From positions 1-10,374 of the forward strand of contig QQUK01000052.1 in assembly GCA_008501655.1 (NCBI GenBank): 10,374 bases of DNA, in the 5' to 3' direction. This DNA comes from Calditrichota bacterium (lineage in GTDB: Bacteria > Zixibacteria > MSB-5A5 > GN15 > FEB-12). Of this stretch, positions 1-5,675 are shown one piece after another. The notes under the pieces were generated by a model, which saw only the letters and a program-made list of their open reading frames with translations, did not search any database and was not told where the DNA came from. Both the position numbers and the translations under genes were made by a program. The first letter of the stretch is position 1. Each line of letters begins with the position of its first letter.

Positions 1-1938
1 AAGAAATTTTCTTTCAAGTTGAAGCAAAGCATAAATAAAAAAAATTAATGTAAGAAGAAAGGGAGAAAGAACAAAAAGGAAAGGGACGAGAAAAGTGCGC
101 AATCGTACTGCTCCTTTGGCAAACCGATGGTACCTGATCTGTTTTTTTTCATACACAAATGCTAAAACATCTTCATCAATTATCATCAATTGAATTATTG
201 GTATTTTATTTGAAACTTTTTGAAAATCCGCAGCTAATTGGCTTAAGGGACTAACCTCACCGATATTTATATCCTCAATATGAGTCATCTGATTTTTAAT
301 CTCATTCTGCAGTTTATTCATATTTTTGGTATACTGATCATTACGCAGCGAACGCTCGGATGAATCGGCCATCTTTTGTTTATACAAAGCGATAAATTGT
401 TGCCCAAGCTTTGAAAGGGAATCTTCGATCCGGCCGTGCATCTCATCTGAATTTTCAACCGGCGCCCATGTACCCGCAGTTTGATATCGTTCCGCCCATA
501 CAGATGCCATCTGAGGATTAGTTGGTAGTTCATATTGAATCAATTTTAAATGGGGCGACTTCACCCGTTGATTATATCCGGTTCTGAATTCCACCGGGGG
601 CAATTGATTTCGAATCATATCTATCCGGTCAGCCGCCTTCTGCCAGGCTGATATCGCCTTTGAAGATTTTCCCTGTTCAAGATATTCCTCACCAAGTAAC
701 GTCTGCCAGTTTGCATAGAGAAATGGGACCGTGCGAATCACCTTGTTTTTCACTAACTCGTTTAATAAATCAAATGATTTTCTGGAGTTTTCAGCAAGTT
801 CAAGTTTTGTTACCGCCTCCCATAATGGAAGCTGACTTTTTTCAAACTGCTTATAAGCTAACTTCAGCTGTTTCTGTTTCTCTTTGTCATCTCTTTGCGT
901 CCGTGCTTGTAATAAATACGCTGCTCCTAAAAAACCATAATTTTTTTCACTTTTGAATATCTCTATAATTTTCGGCAGAAGATTCTGAGCGACACGCTTA
1001 TTATCAAGTGATAAAGCAGCCATCGCTTTAAAATAATACGCCTTCCCCAATTCATACAATATCCCAAGTTTCTTAAACTGCCTGGCAGCATTTTCCGATG
1101 TCTCAAAAGCATCTTCAAACAATTGTAAACTCAGCAAAAGTTCAGCTCTATCAAGCTGGCAGAGAGCAGCTCCTTTTGCCTGACCGGCATTATTATAAAT
1201 CTTTTCACACTCTTCAAGTTCCAGAAGTGCCGGATGATACTCACCCTGAAGCATCTTCAACCAGGCTAAACTGTAATCACAATCGCAGGCATCCAATACC
1301 TGACCCATTCCGGTATAAATCTCTTTTGCTTTTTTATATAATTTCTCAGCTTTACTGAACTCAAACAACTGCACCAGCGGGTTAGCTCGATTGTAGTAAC
1401 ATCTGGCAACCGCAGCCATCTCACCGGTTTTTTCAAAATACAAAGCTGCCTGCCGGTATATCTCTTCCGCTTCCTTATGTCTATCCTGCCGATGCAGCAG
1501 ATTCCCGTAGTTTACCTTTGTTTTGGCAATATCAGCCTCAGCTTTGAGTTTCTCAAAACCTTTCAATGCCTGTCTGACCCGTTTATTTGCCTCTGGCAAA
1601 TTACCAAGATACATATAAAGATCGACCATTGCTCTATCAAGCATTGCCCGGACCTGTACATCACCCTTGCTCAATACGTATGCATCCAGATATGCTTTTT
1701 CAGCTTCACGGTAGTTCCCGCTCATATGCAGATTTCTTGCAAGAGATCTATTCGCCATAGTCAAAAGCACTCCGCCATGTTTCTGAGAAACTTTGACAAA
1801 CTTTTTGGATAGTGAAACAGCATCATTTAACGACGATGCCGCCACTTGCCTGATATACATATCACAAGAGGTAGCTAATGAAGACGGCTTATCCTCTCCA
1901 AGATCTCCGTTCTGTAAAAACGATTCTACCGGGTTCAT
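1..1938 (-). CDS. TPR-repeat protein entering a CHAT (caspase-like) domain, C-terminus outside window
   Basis: The frame is open from an ATG at 1938 to the window edge, giving 646 codons without a stop, so the C-terminus is missing. The start lies 4 bp after the anti-sigma stop codon, with only a weak GGAA 11 bases upstream, so translation is probably coupled. Residues about 55-330 are helical tetratricopeptide-like repeats with the usual small/aromatic pattern, for example GNYREAEKAYLDA, HKEAEEIYRQAALYFEK and FSKAEKLYKKAKEIY. Residues about 330-560 remain helical. From about 578 the sequence IPIIQLMIIDEDVLAFVYE, followed by RYHRF, looks like the first two beta strands of a CHAT domain, a caspase-family protease fold. 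The catalytic His and Cys would lie beyond the edge and cannot be checked. No signal peptide is visible, so the protein is probably cytoplasmic. The family pairs TPR sensing or protein binding with proteolysis; the operon suggests the sigma/anti-sigma pair as partner. Residues 616-639 are oddly hydrophobic. TPR is confident, CHAT moderate. Confidence 0.8.
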   Translation of the reverse strand, partial: MNPVESFLQNGDLGEDKPSSLATSCDMYIRQVAASSLNDAVSLSKKFVKVSQKHGGVLLTMANRSLARNLHMSGNYREAEKAYLDAYVLSKGDVQVRAMLDRAMVDLYMYLGNLPEANKRVRQALKGFEKLKAEADIAKTKVNYGNLLHRQDRHKEAEEIYRQAALYFEKTGEMAAVARCYYNRANPLVQLFEFSKAEKLYKKAKEIYTGMGQVLDACDCDYSLAWLKMLQGEYHPALLELEECEKIYNNAGQAKGAALCQLDRAELLLSLQLFEDAFETSENAARQFKKLGILYELGKAYYFKAMAALSLDNKRVAQNLLPKIIEIFKSEKNYGFLGAAYLLQARTQRDDKEKQKQLKLAYKQFEKSQLPLWEAVTKLELAENSRKSFDLLNELVKNKVIRTVPFLYANWQTLLGEEYLEQGKSSKAISAWQKAADRIDMIRNQLPPVEFRTGYNQRVKSPHLKLIQYELPTNPQMASVWAERYQTAGTWAPVENSDEMHGRIEDSLSKLGQQFIALYKQKMADSSERSLRNDQYTKNMNKLQNEIKNQMTHIEDINIGEVSPLSQLAADFQKVSNKIPIIQLMIIDEDVLAFVYEKKQIRYHRFAKGAVRLRTFLVPFLFVLSPFLLTLIFFIYALLQLERKFL

Positions 1939-1942
1939 AATG

Positions 1943-2503
1943 TTAAATTTTCCAATGAATTTCTGGTAACTCTATTGTAGTATCTTTATCTAATAATCTA
2001 ATCGATGTAGGCGGTTTTTTTGAGTTCCACTGAATAAGTCCGAACTCATTGACCGAATATTCTTTTTTCCCGATGACAACCTTGACCTCATCGGATGAAC
2101 CTTCGGATGTTACCTGAACTGTAAAATTCCATTCCGATTTTTGTTTTTCAGCACGGAAGTCAAAGAGTAAAGTCTCAGCCTGAAATTGTAATCTTCGCTC
2201 ATGCAGAACTGCAGAATTTCTTACTGATGCCGGAGCAAGATTACTCCAGGAATCAAATACAAGCTCAAATGCATTTCTTTTCAGCTTTGCTAATACAGAT
2301 TCATTCTGTTCAAATAAGCGTTTTACTTTTGAAATCAGATGAGCCGGTGCATCAGTCAATTCTGTTTTTCCGGCAACCTGAAATTTAACAAGAAATTCAA
2401 ATATTTCGGCACAATCCTGACAATTTTCCAAATGTGAATGTATCTCTGCTGATGGTGATTTCACCGCTGTAAGTAGTTCTGTTCTATCAGGATGGTTTTT
2501 CAT
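1943..2503 (-). CDS. Soluble zinc-binding anti-sigma factor (ZAS-type N-terminus)
   Basis: This is a 186-residue protein. Near the N-terminus H24, C28 and C31 form Hx3Cx2C, the hallmark of zinc-associated anti-sigma (ZAS) domains, which bind and silence ECF sigma factors. A helical stretch at about 33-85 would complete the sigma-binding domain. Residues about 105-186 are predicted beta-rich (alternating polar/hydrophobic, for example EVKVVIGKKEYSV and TSIRLLDKDTTIELPEI), like a small beta-sandwich. There is no transmembrane segment, unlike classical membrane anti-sigmas such as RseA, so the signal is probably perceived in the cytoplasm. An AAGGAC ribosome binding site at 2518-2513 lies 9 bases before the ATG. 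The gene sits 72 bp downstream of the sigma gene and 4 bp upstream of the TPR-CHAT gene, consistent with one transcript. The anti-sigma role rests on the zinc motif and the neighbour; the C-terminal domain is unassigned. It may be the substrate of the TPR-CHAT protein, which is a hypothesis. Confidence 0.75.
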   Translation of the reverse strand: MKNHPDRTELLTAVKSPSAEIHSHLENCQDCAEIFEFLVKFQVAGKTELTDAPAHLISKVKRLFEQNESVLAKLKRNAFELVFDSWSNLAPASVRNSAVLHERRLQFQAETLLFDFRAEKQKSEWNFTVQVTSEGSSDEVKVVIGKKEYSVNEFGLIQWNSKKPPTSIRLLDKDTTIELPEIHWKI

Positions 2504-2575
2504 TGTTATCTAGTCCTTAGCATTTTTTTCATTCACTTACACAGAGCAGCTATCCCTAATTTTCGTACAGATTAT

Positions 2576-3118
2576 CTATATCTCTTTGCCTATCAATTCT
2601 TTAAGTTTAGCCAAACAACGCTGGCGTATCGCTCCGAGGCTATTAATAGAGATATTCAGCTCCTTGGAAATCCGTTTATAACTGTAATCTTCAGGAAAGT
2701 AAAAGAGAGCCTTTAAGAGTTTCCGGCACCGTTCATCAATTGCTTTTAATCCATTTTCTAAAATTGACTGCGTCTGTAGCTCTTCCAACTGTTCATCAGC
2801 AATCATTCTTTCATCAGCCTGCACATCTAAAACCGATTCATCGACATCACCGACAGCTTTCTTTTTAACTCTGAGTGCTTCTCTTTTGGCTGTTGTGACA
2901 ATCCAAGCCTTGAGCCGGTCAGGATTTTCTATTTTATTTTTATTCTTTAAAAGCAGAAACCAAACCTGCTGAAAACAATCCGATGCTTCCGCCATCGACA
3001 ATCCCATACGCAACATTATAGTATATATCAAAGCCTGATATTTATTAACAAGCTCCCCCCACGCTTTATTATCATTGTCTAAAATCTGTTGCCAGAGTTC
3101 AGAATCGCTTCTATTCAT
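2576..3118 (-). CDS. ECF-type RNA polymerase sigma factor
   Basis: A 180-residue sigma-70-family protein of the extracytoplasmic-function type, at the usual length for the group. Residues about 18-85 form region 2, which binds core polymerase and the -10 element: AWGELVNKYQALIYTIMLR, then the acidic/aromatic DCFQQVWFLLL helix and a basic KAWIVTTAKREALR segment. Residues about 86-117 are an acidic linker. Residues about 118-176 form region 4, ending in a helix-turn-helix (YKRISKELNISINSLGAIRQR) that would read the -35 element. An AAGGA ribosome binding site lies about 11 bases before the ATG. It is the first gene of the sigma / anti-sigma / TPR-CHAT operon, the normal order for an ECF sigma with its cognate inhibitor. 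Regulation is expected by sequestration and possibly by autoactivation, but no clear ECF-style promoter could be recognised upstream. The target regulon is unknown. Confidence 0.92.
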   Translation of the reverse strand: MNRSDSELWQQILDNDNKAWGELVNKYQALIYTIMLRMGLSMAEASDCFQQVWFLLLKNKNKIENPDRLKAWIVTTAKREALRVKKKAVGDVDESVLDVQADERMIADEQLEELQTQSILENGLKAIDERCRKLLKALFYFPEDYSYKRISKELNISINSLGAIRQRCLAKLKELIGKEI

Positions 3119-3145
3119 TGATTCAAAAATTCCTTAATTTTTATA

Positions 3146-3173
3146 AAGATAGCTAATTATATAGATTTTGCAA
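3146..3173 (-). promoter_or_regulatory. Weak candidate promoter for the sigma operon
   Basis: On the minus strand, TTGCAA (3173-3168) and TATCTT (3151-3146) are separated by 16 bp, each matching four of six sigma-70 consensus positions. A perfect TATAAT also occurs inside the spacer (3161-3156) but has no good -35 partner. The distance to the sigma ATG is about 28 bp. AT-rich DNA yields such matches by chance, so this is tentative. Confidence 0.25.
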
Positions 3174-3236
3174 ACATTCTCCTTATTCTCTTTATTGAAA
3201 TTTAATGTACGATAATGAAAATCTTATACTCTGTAA

Positions 3237-3360
3237 GTTAATTCAGATATTTTTACAACAAAATCGAAGAGTTCATAGTCCAAAACCATAGATGTATTAA
3301 TGCTCTTTCTACATCTAACAATACCCGAAACGTGCGAGCACACATGTTTCGGGTTTTTTT
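3237..3360 (+). ncRNA. Candidate small RNA ending at an orphan intrinsic terminator
   Basis: This 281-bp spacer has no open frame of note, yet its plus strand ends in a strong terminator (3324-3360) with no plus-strand gene before it. Just upstream is a second hairpin with a perfect 7-bp stem: TAGATGT at 3289-3295 pairs with ACATCTA at 3311-3317 around a 15-base loop. A TATACT -10-like hexamer at 3225-3230 would place a start near 3237 and give an RNA of roughly 124 nt. The -35 region is poor, so the 5' end is a guess. No known RNA family was recognised. The two consecutive hairpins and U-tract are seen directly; that the region is transcribed is inferred. Confidence 0.35.
3324..3360 (+). terminator. 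Rho-independent terminator, plus-strand orientation
   Basis: CCCGAAAC (3324-3331) pairs perfectly with GTTTCGGG (3346-3353). The stem can be extended by GTG/CAC with a two-base bulge, and is followed directly by seven T residues (3354-3360). On the minus strand the hairpin is followed by TATTGTTAG rather than a U-tract, so it would be a poor terminator for the gene at 3400-3795. It therefore points to transcription in the plus direction. Confidence 0.8.
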
Positions 3361-3399
3361 ATTTAATAACTAATCTGTATTTTATTATAACTAAGTGAT

Positions 3400-3795
3400 T
3401 TAATTATCAATTCTCATAACCGTTATTATATTCATCTGTCTTTTTTTAGTCCCAAATTCCGGTAATTCAATCGGTATAATATCAATCACAGATCTTTTGT
3501 CGTTGATTAGCAATGATTGTTCTTCACCTAAGATAATCTCTGTATGGATTTTCTTTCTTGAGTTTATCAGACTGATGAACAATTCCGAATTTTTAGGTGC
3601 CTGGATACAAATCTCAGAATCATATTTTTCTGTAATCAACAGTGCTTGAGAGTAGTCTGATGAATGCCTGATTCCAAGCATAGGAATCACGGTAGCTGTA
3701 GCTTGAATTGATCCTTGCTCAAAATTATCAGCTTGAACAGTTTGAACTGATAATAGCAGACAGAGTATTAGTAATGTATATATTTTTAGTTTCAT
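3400..3795 (-). CDS. Small exported protein of unknown function
   Basis: A 131-residue protein with a clear Sec signal peptide: K2/K4, a hydrophobic core at about 5-17 (IYTLLILCLLLSV) and a likely type I cleavage site after VQA at residue 22. The mature chain of about 109 residues is predicted to be mostly beta strand (QATATVIPMLGIR, SELFISLIN, IHTEIILGEEQSLLI, MNIITVMRI) with no cysteines, suggesting a small periplasmic or secreted beta-sandwich. The opening QATATVIPMLGI and the closing strand faintly recall DUF4402-type exported proteins, but the match is too weak to name. The only cysteine in the leader (C12, preceded by LIL) does not fit a lipobox. The gene has its own promoter-like sequence at 3856-3829 and is separated by 281 bp from the sigma operon, so membership of that operon is doubtful. 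It could be a regulon member or an envelope stress protein, but nothing in the sequence proves it. Confidence 0.7.
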   Translation of the reverse strand: MKLKIYTLLILCLLLSVQTVQADNFEQGSIQATATVIPMLGIRHSSDYSQALLITEKYDSEICIQAPKNSELFISLINSRKKIHTEIILGEEQSLLINDKRSVIDIIPIELPEFGTKKRQMNIITVMRIDN

Positions 3796-3828
3796 AATTG
3801 CTATAGTACTTCTAGTGTGTACAAAAGT

Positions 3829-3856
3829 AACATACCATATTTTCTGTAATTGTCAA
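3829..3856 (-). promoter_or_regulatory. Sigma-70-like promoter for the exported-protein gene
   Basis: On the minus strand a perfect -35 TTGACA (3856-3851) is followed after 16 bp by TATGTT (3834-3829), which matches four of six -10 positions. It sits about 33 bp upstream of the ATG at 3795. The sequence immediately downstream, TACTTTTG, also resembles the TAnnTTTG -7 box of Bacteroidota promoters, but the spacing to an upstream TTTG is longer than usual. Confidence 0.5.
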
Positions 3857-3935
3857 ACCATGGTAACCGCCTTCTTCAGACTGGATACTAATCCTCCATA
3901 ATTTACATAAAGACAAACAACCCACCTTGCAGTTG

Positions 3936-3947
3936 TTCTCATGAGAA
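3936..3947. promoter_or_regulatory. 12-bp perfect palindrome, candidate operator
   Basis: TTCTCATGAGAA is a perfect inverted repeat in non-coding DNA between divergent genes. It lies about 80 bp upstream of the minus-strand promoter. It has no U-tract, so it is not a terminator. A dimeric regulator site is possible but unproven. Confidence 0.3.
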
Positions 3948-3995
3948 TATCATGTACAAGTTTGATTACTCTCAGGGGCTAATTCAGAATTTCAG

Positions 3996-4007
3996 CAGGA
4001 CGTCCTG
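3996..4007. promoter_or_regulatory. 12-bp perfect palindrome with partly symmetric flanks, candidate operator
   Basis: CAGGACGTCCTG is a perfect inverted repeat, more GC-rich than its surroundings. GAATT (3987-3991) and AATTC (4008-4012) flank it, offset by four bases on one side. Its centre lies exactly 60 bp from the centre of the palindrome at 3936-3947. It is about 134 bp upstream of the gdhA -35 box, a plausible distance for an activator or looping site. Confidence 0.35.
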
Positions 4008-4140
4008 AATTCAACTTCAAACTACCCAACATACGGATACTTGACGGAAGTTAACTAAACCTGCCATATTTAAAGAGTTTAACATATTTGGGCATGCTCT
4101 CCTGATTCAATAAAATTCGTACGAGTTTAACCGATATCTC

Positions 4141-4168
4141 TTGACATTTTAAATTAAACTGATAGATT
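4141..4168 (+). promoter_or_regulatory. Candidate promoter of gdhA
   Basis: A perfect -35 TTGACA (4141-4146) is followed after 16 bp by TAGATT (4163-4168), four of six -10 positions. The same bases read as TTG-N19-TAGATTTA, close to the TTTG / TAnnTTTG layout of Bacteroidota promoters. Transcription would start near 4175, leaving a leader of about 90 bases that includes a 6-bp hairpin. Confidence 0.5.
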
Positions 4169-4263
4169 TATTTGTGAATTAAGTAACAAGCTCAGCTTTT
4201 GAGCTTTAAAAGACATATGTAAGGTATGTTATAAAATAAAACATAATTTTTCTTAAGGAAAAT

Positions 4264-5550
4264 ATGAATAATACAGCATTTAATCCGTTTGAAATGGCTC
4301 AGGCACAGTTTGACAAAGTTGCCAACATTTTAGATTTAGACTCCGGCTCTCGTGAGCTGTTGAGAAGCCCAATCCGTGAATATCAGTTTTCCATCCCGAT
4401 TCGTATGGATGACGGGACTCATAAAGTTTTTAAAGGATTTCGAGTTCAGCATAACGATGCCCGAGGTCCATCCAAGGGCGGAATCCGATTTCACCCTCAG
4501 GAAACAATTGACACGGTTCGAGCACTTGCAACATGGATGACCTGGAAATGTGCAGTTGTTGACATACCCCTCGGAGGTGGTAAAGGTGGGGTTATATGCG
4601 ACCCCCACAACCTCAGTATGTACGAACAGGAACAGATTTGTCGTGGCTGGGTCAGACAGTTGGTCAGAAATGTCGGTCCTATTCAGGATGTCCCTGCCCC
4701 GGATGTCATGACATCATCCCAGCATATGCTCTGGATGCTCGATGAATATGAAAAAATCACCGGCGGTAAATTCCCCGGTTTTATTACCGGTAAACCGGTT
4801 GGAATGGGCGGTTCTCTCGGCCGGACAGAAGCTACCGGATATGGCTTGATTTATACGCTCCGTGAAGCATTAAAAGATATGGACATCAATCCTAAAAATA
4901 CAACCGCTGCTGTTCAGGGATTCGGTAATGTCGCACAGTACGCCATTAAACTTTACAACCAGCTTGGCGGTAAAGTTGTCTGCGTCTCCTGCTGGGATCA
5001 GAACGATCAGATTGCTTATACATTTAAACGGGAAACCGGGGTTATGATTGATGAATTGTTAGCTGTAACAGATCGGTTTGGCGGTATTGATAAAAGTAAA
5101 GCAGAATCCCTCGGCTATGAAATCCTCCCGGGAGATGATTGGATTAAGCAGGATGTGGATATTCTGCTTCCTTGCGCTCTGGAAAATCAGGTAACCGGTG
5201 AGACGATACAAAACATCTCAGAGAAAGTTAAAATTATTGCTGAAGGTGCCAACGGTCCGACAACCCCGGCAGCTGACAGAGTTCTTGAAGAACGGAATAT
5301 TTTTGTCATCCCGGATTTTCTCGCAAATGCCGGTGGTGTAACATGCAGTTACTTTGAACAGGTACAAAGCAATATGAATTATTTCTGGGAAAAAGATGAA
5401 GTCCTTGGAAAATTAGACCTGAAAATGACTTCTGCCTTTATAGCTGTATCTGAACTTGCTAAAAAGAGAAAATTGTATATGCGTGATGCTGCCTATGTAA
5501 TCTCTATCAGTAAAGTTGCACAGGCTTGTAAAGAACGCGGCTGGGTATAA
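4264..5550 (+). CDS. gdhA: Glutamate dehydrogenase (Glu/Leu/Phe/Val dehydrogenase family)
   Basis: A complete 428-residue enzyme, near the usual length of hexameric bacterial/archaeal GDHs. It interconverts glutamate with 2-oxoglutarate and ammonia using NAD(P)(H) in the cytoplasm. Seen in sequence: the substrate-binding GPSKGG lysine (K71), MTWK (K95), the active-site signature LGGGKGGVICDP with catalytic K107, and APDVMT with D147. The Rossmann domain begins at about 213 with QGFGNVAQ (GxGxxA, 219-224). AEGANGPTTPAAD (327-338) and the PDFLANAGGV segment (350-359) are family-typical. At the end of the second Rossmann strand, where relatives often have an acidic residue (VSD), this protein has VSCWD, so cofactor preference cannot be called. 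An AAGGAA ribosome binding site sits 3 bases before the ATG. A dedicated promoter and a downstream terminator suggest a mostly monocistronic gene. GDH activity is very likely; a leucine or phenylalanine dehydrogenase is less likely given the overall match. Confidence 0.95.
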   Translation: MNNTAFNPFEMAQAQFDKVANILDLDSGSRELLRSPIREYQFSIPIRMDDGTHKVFKGFRVQHNDARGPSKGGIRFHPQETIDTVRALATWMTWKCAVVDIPLGGGKGGVICDPHNLSMYEQEQICRGWVRQLVRNVGPIQDVPAPDVMTSSQHMLWMLDEYEKITGGKFPGFITGKPVGMGGSLGRTEATGYGLIYTLREALKDMDINPKNTTAAVQGFGNVAQYAIKLYNQLGGKVVCVSCWDQNDQIAYTFKRETGVMIDELLAVTDRFGGIDKSKAESLGYEILPGDDWIKQDVDILLPCALENQVTGETIQNISEKVKIIAEGANGPTTPAADRVLEERNIFVIPDFLANAGGVTCSYFEQVQSNMNYFWEKDEVLGKLDLKMTSAFIAVSELAKKRKLYMRDAAYVISISKVAQACKERGWV

Positions 5551-5575
5551 ACAGCTATATCGTTTACATTCATCG

Positions 5576-5614
5576 AAAGACTGCTTGAAAAATTATTCGG
5601 GCAGTCTTTCTTTT
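5576..5614 (+). terminator. Rho-independent terminator after gdhA
   Basis: AAAGACTGC (5576-5584) pairs perfectly with GCAGTCTTT (5601-5609) around a 16-base loop, followed by CTTTT. It begins 25 bp after the gdhA stop codon and should separate gdhA transcription from the following pair, although partial read-through is possible. Confidence 0.85.
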
Positions 5615-5675
5615 AAGTGTTTATGTTCCTTATTGAATTGCTTATATTTATACTGAAAGAGTAGTAAGGATTTTA

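Larger units (their letters stand above)
3796..4263. other. Divergent intergenic region, no gene seen
   Basis: These 468 bp lie between the minus-strand exported-protein gene and the plus-strand gdhA. No frame longer than a few tens of codons with coding character was found on either strand. The region contains a promoter at each side, two perfect 12-bp palindromes near its middle, and a small hairpin in the presumed gdhA leader (AAGCTC at 4188-4193 with GAGCTT at 4201-4206). Its size and palindromes suggest a regulatory region rather than a lost gene. Confidence 0.6.

Noticed and set aside
660..1812. Plus-strand open frames of 86-111 codons at 660-956, 1098-1358 and 1477-1812.
   Set aside because: They lie opposite the TPR-CHAT gene, have no domain features and no good ribosome binding sites, and their existence follows from the coding strand's composition.
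2492..2716. Plus-strand frame across the sigma/anti-sigma junction.
   Set aside because: It is opposite two well-supported minus-strand genes and its sequence shows no domain or protein-like pattern.
3324..3353. The 3324-3353 hairpin as terminator of the minus-strand exported-protein gene.
   Set aside because: On the minus strand the stem is followed by TATTGTTAG rather than a run of T, while the plus strand has seven T residues directly after the stem.
3400..3795. Exported protein as a lipoprotein because of Cys12 in the leader.
   Set aside because: The residues before the cysteine are L-I-L, lacking the small residue at -1 of a lipobox, and the hydrophobic core continues past it.
4336..4608. 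Minus-strand frame inside gdhA.
   Set aside because: It is opposite the conserved active-site coding region of gdhA and has no supporting features.
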